Assembly (NCBI GenBank): GCA_937894515.1
Contig: CALCRH010000173.1
Span: 1-32,288, forward strand
Length of the DNA: 32,288 nucleotides
Origin: an uncultured Clostridia bacterium
GTDB lineage: Bacteria; Bacillota; Clostridia; Oscillospirales; Oscillospiraceae
Direction: 5' to 3'
The notes beneath the pieces were generated by a model. It saw only the letters and a list, made by a program, of their open reading frames with translations, was not told the DNA's origin and searched no databases. The position numbers were made by a program, and so were the translations under genes. Shown piece after piece: positions 28,462-32,288 of the stretch (position 1 is its first letter; the number at the start of each line of letters is the position of its first letter).

Positions 28462-28537
28462 CCGGGTGTAGCGCAGCTGGTAGCGCGGGTGGTTTGGGAC
28501 CATCAGGCCGCAGGTTCGAACCCTGTCACTCGGACCA
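28462..28537 (+). tRNA. tRNA-Pro (anticodon TGG)
   Basis: The 76-base gene folds as a cloverleaf. The acceptor CCGGGTG pairs with CACTCGG with one G-T pair. The anticodon loop TTTGGGA carries TGG, the T-arm is CAGG-TTCGAAC-CCTG, and CCA is encoded. A terminator follows at 28540. Confidence 0.95.
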
Positions 28538-28539
28538 TC

Positions 28540-28590
28540 ATAGATACCCGGCTTTGATATCTGATCAAGGCCGGGTATCTATATTTTTTA
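28540..28590 (+). terminator. intrinsic terminator of tRNA-Pro
   Basis: A 19-bp stem (28540-28558 with 28564-28582, one G-T pair) is followed by ATTTTTTAT. Confidence 0.88.
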
Positions 28591-28596
28591 TATGGT

Positions 28597-29490
28597 TTAT
28601 TTTCCACGGGTGGTGACCAGCCATACGCCCACCAAAATCAACGCCGCACCCAACAAAATAGCGGCATTGAACGGCTCATGCAAAAACACGATACCGGCAA
28701 AGGTGGAGCAGACGGTGGTGACAGAGCCGAGAGTGGCCATTTTGGTCACGCTGATGCTGCCGGATCCATAGTTCACCAGCATATTGGCGACAATGGAGCA
28801 GAACACACTTAAGGCCAAGATGGAGAGGGTGAACCGGGGGTGGGCAAAGGGCTCTACATAAGCCGCAACATCGCCCCTGAGCTGGATCAGCGAGACCAGC
28901 GTGAAGGTGACGGTACAGCAGCCGATGAGGGCATAGGTACGCTCATAGGGGGTGAAATCGCTGCTGGCGCTGCGATTGACGGTTTTATAGGCACCGCTGG
29001 AAAAACAGTACAGCAGCAGGAAAACGATGCCAAGGGCTTTGGCTGTACCCAGAGAGCTGCCGGCCAGGGAGATGAACACCACACCGGCGATAGGGAGCAG
29101 GGAAAAAAGCGCCTGTGCCCGGGTGGGGTACTCCTTGAGAAAGACCATCGACAGGGCAATGGCTACAATGGGAGAGGCGGCCATGAAAATACCGGAGAGG
29201 GTGGCGTTGGTATAGTACAGGCCGTAGCTTTCAAAGAAGAAGCAGCTCAGTTCACAGAGACACAGAAGCAGCAGGGGACGCAGTTTCTTCCCACGGAAAT
29301 GCAGGGAGCCTTTGCCGAACAGCAGGCCGAGATTCAACAGCAGAAAGGCCAGCGTAAAGCGGTGAGCCAAAAGCTGGGTGGGGAGGGCATAGTTCTGGCC
29401 GATGCGGGTGAACAGATAGGAAAAGCCCCAGAAAACGTGGCCCAAAGCGGGAGATAGTACCGAGCGGGTTTGCATATCCGGTTTTTGCAT
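28597..29490 (-). CDS. EamA-family (DMT superfamily) transporter
   Basis: This 297-residue protein has ten predicted helices in two EamA repeats. The first half has GHVFWGFSYLFTRIG and LAHRFTLAFLLL; the second ends GSVTTVCSTFAGIVFLHEPF and GAALILVGVWLV, typical of the RhaT/EamA group. These carry out drug or metabolite export, and the substrate is unknown. The ribosome site AGGTGGTGG lies before the ATG. It follows lysA by 72 bases, with a hairpin between them. Confidence 0.9.
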   Translation of the reverse strand: MQKPDMQTRSVLSPALGHVFWGFSYLFTRIGQNYALPTQLLAHRFTLAFLLLNLGLLFGKGSLHFRGKKLRPLLLLCLCELSCFFFESYGLYYTNATLSGIFMAASPIVAIALSMVFLKEYPTRAQALFSLLPIAGVVFISLAGSSLGTAKALGIVFLLLYCFSSGAYKTVNRSASSDFTPYERTYALIGCCTVTFTLVSLIQLRGDVAAYVEPFAHPRFTLSILALSVFCSIVANMLVNYGSGSISVTKMATLGSVTTVCSTFAGIVFLHEPFNAAILLGAALILVGVWLVTTRGK

Positions 29491-29520
29491 GGTTTACCAC
29501 CACCTTTGATCAACGGAAGA

Positions 29521-29543
29521 AAGGCCGCAAAAGCGGCCTTTTT
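29521..29543 (-). terminator. terminator hairpin after lysA
   Basis: AAGGCCGC and GCGGCCTT form a perfect 8-bp stem with a 4-base loop. The minus-strand tail is TTTCTTCC, so termination may be partial and allow read-through into the transporter gene. Confidence 0.6.
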
Positions 29544-29562
29544 CCATGACTGTGTATAAAAC

Positions 29563-30867
29563 TTACAGATCGTTGCGGCAGAGATCCTCATAGCTCTCTC
29601 TGCGTACAGCCACATAGCTGTCCTTGCCGCCCTTGAGCATGACAATGGGGGGACGGGGGATGCGGTTATAGTTGGATGCCATGGAGTAGTTATAAGCACC
29701 GGTGGTACACACGGCAATGATGTCGCCCCGGCCTACGGTGGAGGTCATGGGAACGCCCTGCTGAATGATGTCGCCGCTTTCGCAGCAGCGGCCTACCACG
29801 CTGGCCTCGAAGTCCTTGGCCTCGTTCATCTTGTTGGCCACCAGGCAGGTGTAGTTGGATTTATAGAGAGCGTAACGGGGGTTATCCGGCATACCGCCGT
29901 CAATGGACACATAGTTCTTGTACCCGGGGATCTGCTTCACAGTGCCGCAGGTATAGAGGGTCATACCGGCATTTCCAACGATGCTGCGGCCGGGCTCCAT
30001 ATGGATAGCCGGGCACTCGATGCCCAGACGCTGGCAGGCGCCCTTGATGGCAGCGGCCACCTCGCTGACCTTCTTGTCCACGTCCAGATAGGGATCAGAC
30101 TCCACATAGCGCACGCCGTAGCCGCCGCCCAGATCCAGCTCCTTGGCCATGTAGCCGTACTTGGCCTTCATATCGGCGATGAACTCCAGCATGACCACAG
30201 CAGCGCGCTCAAACACGTCCTCGGCGAAGACCTGAGAACCCACGTGGCAGTGGAAGCCGTAGAGCTCCACATGGGGCTGTTTCAGGGTGAAAGCGGTGAT
30301 TTCTTCGGCCTGACCGGTTTCAATGGCGGAGCCGAATTTGCTGTCCACTTTGCCGGTGGCAATGGCTTCATAGGTGTGGGGGTCAATGCCGGGGGTCAGG
30401 CGGAGCAGGATCTTCTGCCGGATCCCGCGGCGGGCGGCCTCGGCCTCAATAGCCTTGACCTCTTCCACATTATCTGCCACGAAGTAGCCGATGTGGTTAT
30501 CCATGCCGTAGGCGATGTCCGCATCGGTCTTGTTGTTGGAATGAAAATAGGCCTGGCTCAGGTCATAACCGGCCTGAATGGCGGTGTACATTTCGCCGCT
30601 GGACACCACGTCGATGCCCATGTTCTCCTCGGTCATGATTTGATAGATGCGCTTGAAAGAGGCGGCCTTGCTGGCGTAGAGAGGCTTGGAGTCAGGGCCG
30701 AAGTGCTTTTTGAAAGCGGCGGTATAGACCCGGCAGTTTTCCCGGATCTTATCCTCGTCCATCAGGTAGACAGGAGTGCCGTACTGCTTGGCCAGTGCCA
30801 CGGTGTCCTGACCGGCAAAATACAGATGGCCGTTTTCACCCACGGTGATGTTATCACAAATGCTCAT
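29563..30867 (-). CDS. lysA: diaminopimelate decarboxylase
   Basis: The protein has 434 residues. It is a fold-III PLP enzyme, with the PLP lysine in PLYASKAASF, then YGFHCHVGSQ, ELDLGGGYG, HMEPGRSIVGNAG and RCCESGDII, the LysA active-site series that includes the dimer-partner Cys-Glu. It makes L-lysine from meso-diaminopimelate. AAAGGAATT precedes the ATG. It starts 40 bases after the D-cysteine desulfhydrase-family gene and shares a similar leader (TAACGAAAGG), so the two are probably cotranscribed. Confidence 0.96.
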   Translation of the reverse strand: MSICDNITVGENGHLYFAGQDTVALAKQYGTPVYLMDEDKIRENCRVYTAAFKKHFGPDSKPLYASKAASFKRIYQIMTEENMGIDVVSSGEMYTAIQAGYDLSQAYFHSNNKTDADIAYGMDNHIGYFVADNVEEVKAIEAEAARRGIRQKILLRLTPGIDPHTYEAIATGKVDSKFGSAIETGQAEEITAFTLKQPHVELYGFHCHVGSQVFAEDVFERAAVVMLEFIADMKAKYGYMAKELDLGGGYGVRYVESDPYLDVDKKVSEVAAAIKGACQRLGIECPAIHMEPGRSIVGNAGMTLYTCGTVKQIPGYKNYVSIDGGMPDNPRYALYKSNYTCLVANKMNEAKDFEASVVGRCCESGDIIQQGVPMTSTVGRGDIIAVCTTGAYNYSMASNYNRIPRPPIVMLKGGKDSYVAVRRESYEDLCRNDL

Positions 30868-30907
30868 AATTGAATTCCTTTCGTTATGTCATTGGTAAAA
30901 GCGGAAG

Positions 30908-31855
30908 TTACAGTTCCATGTGTTCCCAGTCCTGCGAGAACAGGCCGCCGGCACCGCCGGTATGGACAAACAGTACGTTGTCGGTGGGCTTGAAATAGCC
31001 CTCCCTGGCGCGTTTTACAAGGCCGGCAAAGGCTTTGCCGGTATAGCAGGTATCCAGCACGATACCCTCCAGACGCATCATCATGGCGATGGCCTCGTTG
31101 CCCTCGGGGGAGGGAATGGAATAGCCGGGGCCGCACATGTCGATGAGGTCGGGGACGGGGATCTCCACATCGCTTTCCAGCAGGGCGGCGGACTTTTTCA
31201 TCAGCTCTGGCACGATCACGTCAAAGGGATCGCTGTCCACCATGGAGCAGATCACATGGGTATCGGGCATATAGATCTTGGCACCCAGCACGCTGCCGGC
31301 CGCTGTACCGCCGGAGCCGCAGGCGGCCACGATGTGATCAAAATGCTGACCGGACTGGGCAATCTCCTTCATGCAGTCCACATAGCCCAGAGAGCCCAGC
31401 TCGTTGGAGCCGCCGCAGGGGATCTGGTAGTACTTCTTGCCCCGTTCGGCGGCGATGCGGTCCATCTCGCGGTAGATATCGTCATAGCTGTCGGTGTCTA
31501 CAAAGACCACCTCGGTACCCATGAGGTAGTTGAGGATCTGGTTGCCCTTCCGGGCGGTAACCCCCCGCTTTTTCAGAACCAGAATGCACTCCATGCCCAG
31601 TTTATTGGCACAGGCCGCCGTCAGCATGGCGTGGTTGGACTGAGCCTGTCCGGTGGTCATCACCAGGTCGTAGCCCTGCTTCCTGGCATCAGATAGCAGG
31701 TACTCCAGCTTGCGGACCTTGTTGCCGCCCAGAGCAACGCCGCACATATCGTCACGCTTGATCCAGATGTTTGTGCCAAGCTCACGGCTCATATTGGGAA
31801 GCCGGTAAAGCGGCGTGGGGAAAATACCAAGAGAGATCTTATCAAACTCTTTCAT
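30908..31855 (-). CDS. D-cysteine desulfhydrase-family PLP enzyme
   Basis: The protein has 315 residues. It belongs to fold-II PLP enzymes of the ACC deaminase/D-cysteine desulfhydrase family. PTPLYRL is followed by IWIKRDDMCG, the PLP lysine in ALGGNKVRKLEYLL, QSNHAMLTAACA, the phosphate loop CGSGGTAAG and the C-terminal FVHTGGAGGLF. Likely chemistry is breakdown of a D-amino acid such as D-cysteine to pyruvate, sulfide and ammonia, but family members differ in substrate. It leads a transcript with lysA. No cysteine genes are nearby. Confidence 0.88.
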   Translation of the reverse strand: MKEFDKISLGIFPTPLYRLPNMSRELGTNIWIKRDDMCGVALGGNKVRKLEYLLSDARKQGYDLVMTTGQAQSNHAMLTAACANKLGMECILVLKKRGVTARKGNQILNYLMGTEVVFVDTDSYDDIYREMDRIAAERGKKYYQIPCGGSNELGSLGYVDCMKEIAQSGQHFDHIVAACGSGGTAAGSVLGAKIYMPDTHVICSMVDSDPFDVIVPELMKKSAALLESDVEIPVPDLIDMCGPGYSIPSPEGNEAIAMMMRLEGIVLDTCYTGKAFAGLVKRAREGYFKPTDNVLFVHTGGAGGLFSQDWEHMEL

Positions 31856-31998
31856 TAGAAAATGCCCCTTTCGTTATAAAAATGTATGGAAAGAAGCCAC
31901 AGGGGCTTCACAATTTGCGAAGTATGTTTGCGAAGAATATTGAGAGAACCAATAAAATGCGGGGGAAAAGAAAGCGTCAGAATCACAAAAAGAGGCTT

Positions 31999-32039
31999 TC
32001 GGTTGGGACTGCGGCTCAACCACACCGCAGTCCCACCGA
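31999..32039. terminator. stem-loop downstream of the symporter gene
   Basis: GGGACTGCGG and CCGCAGTCCC pair, extended by TCGG/CCGA, with a 10-base loop. A smaller stem (TTTCGG/CCGAAA, 32051-32066) lies beside it. On the minus strand CTCTTTTTG follows some bases later, so it may end the symporter transcript. Confidence 0.5.
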
Positions 32040-32079
32040 GGAATCATTTGTTTCGGTCAGCCGAAAGAGGAGAGGGCAA

Positions 32080-32288
32080 TTAGCCTTCCTTCTTGGCCAG
32101 AACCTTCTTCTGGAACCAATCCTTGCCGTCCACAAAGCGGGAGACGATGTAGGAAACCACATAGTCGCCGGCGGCATTGATCATGGTTGCGGGAGGATCC
32201 ACCAGGTTGCCGATGGCCACCAGGATGGGGAAAGCCAGTTCCATCTGCTGGGGGAAGAAGATGGAGCAGATGATGTACTCGCCGATGT
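32080..32288 (-). CDS. dicarboxylate/amino acid:cation symporter, C-terminal end (partial)
   Basis: The frame is open to the right edge of the window and ends at a TAA at 32080. About 68 residues are visible. They include AFPILVAIGNLVDPPATMIN, then AAGDYVVSYIVSRFVDGKDW and a Lys-rich tail (KKVLAKKEG). The IGNLxDPPAT...N.xGD pattern corresponds to the conserved HP2/TM8 end of Na+- or H+-coupled glutamate/C4-dicarboxylate symporters (SLC1-like, DAACS family). The substrate cannot be assigned from this part. Confidence 0.8.
   Translation of the reverse strand, partial: IGEYIICSIFFPQQMELAFPILVAIGNLVDPPATMINAAGDYVVSYIVSRFVDGKDWFQKKVLAKKEG

Noticed and set aside
31886..32083. 65-codon plus-strand frame near the right end
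   Set aside because: There is no good ribosome site; it overlaps hairpins and the end of the symporter gene on the other strand, and its composition is not protein-like.

Overview
The window looks like chromosome from a spore-forming Bacillota of class Clostridia, most plausibly an Oscillospiraceae-type gut anaerobe. Supporting evidence is an uninterrupted sporulation sigma factor of SigK type, a spore-germination (GerMN) lipoprotein, FMN and SAM-I riboswitches, an ECF-type riboflavin transporter, an exonuclease-degenerate DNA polymerase I, moderately GC-rich genes and many palindromic intergenic repeats. This placement is an inference; no marker gene fixes the genus.

Layout. 1-331: 3' end of an NhaC-type Na+/H+ antiporter and a two-way terminator. 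376-3763 (minus): a three-gene envelope-stress-like operon of YdjI (SPFH), YdjG (zinc ribbon) and YdjH (TPM) type without PspA. 3962-4651: sigK. 4695-6761 (minus): LTA-synthase-like sulfatase. 6873-9682: a Y-family polymerase gene (dinB) whose 3' end has been split by a 1.56-kb element bounded by 46-bp direct repeats; its native 3' end and terminator lie on the far side. 9734-10624 (minus): ribU under an FMN riboswitch. 10641-11571: a SLOG-fold protein and a TSCPD protein. 11977-14007 (minus): RluA-type pseudouridine synthase behind a DacF-like D,D-carboxypeptidase. 14106-17431 (plus): ComEA-like protein, response regulator, histidine kinase and GerMN lipoprotein, three of the junctions tightly packed. 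17884-18819 (minus): AEC permease. 18959-23609: polA, an MFS transporter and an unknown membrane protein. 23811-25297: rimI-tsaD. 25356-25801: an AT-rich gene-free stretch. 25846-26703 (minus): rhomboid-like protein. 26810-28231: metK behind a SAM-I riboswitch. 28221-28590: tRNA-Pro with a duplicated 5' part. 28597-31855 (minus): an EamA transporter, lysA and a D-cysteine desulfhydrase-family enzyme. 32080 to the end (minus): 3' end of a dicarboxylate/amino acid:cation symporter.

Mobile and repeat content is the most unusual part. Two nearly identical 203-bp palindrome-rich elements (11601-11803 and 17462-17664) sit directly after gene terminators, and each is flanked by a duplicate of the terminator belonging to that locus. 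The dinB insertion carries two small genes and a hairpin-dense right half but no recombinase. Composite REP-like palindromes recur at three intergenic sites. Most of the rest is housekeeping: translation (tRNA-Pro, tsaD, rimI, RluA), replication and repair (polA, dinB), cofactor and amino acid supply (ribU, metK, lysA), and envelope or spore functions (LTA synthase, DacF, GerMN lipoprotein, SigK).
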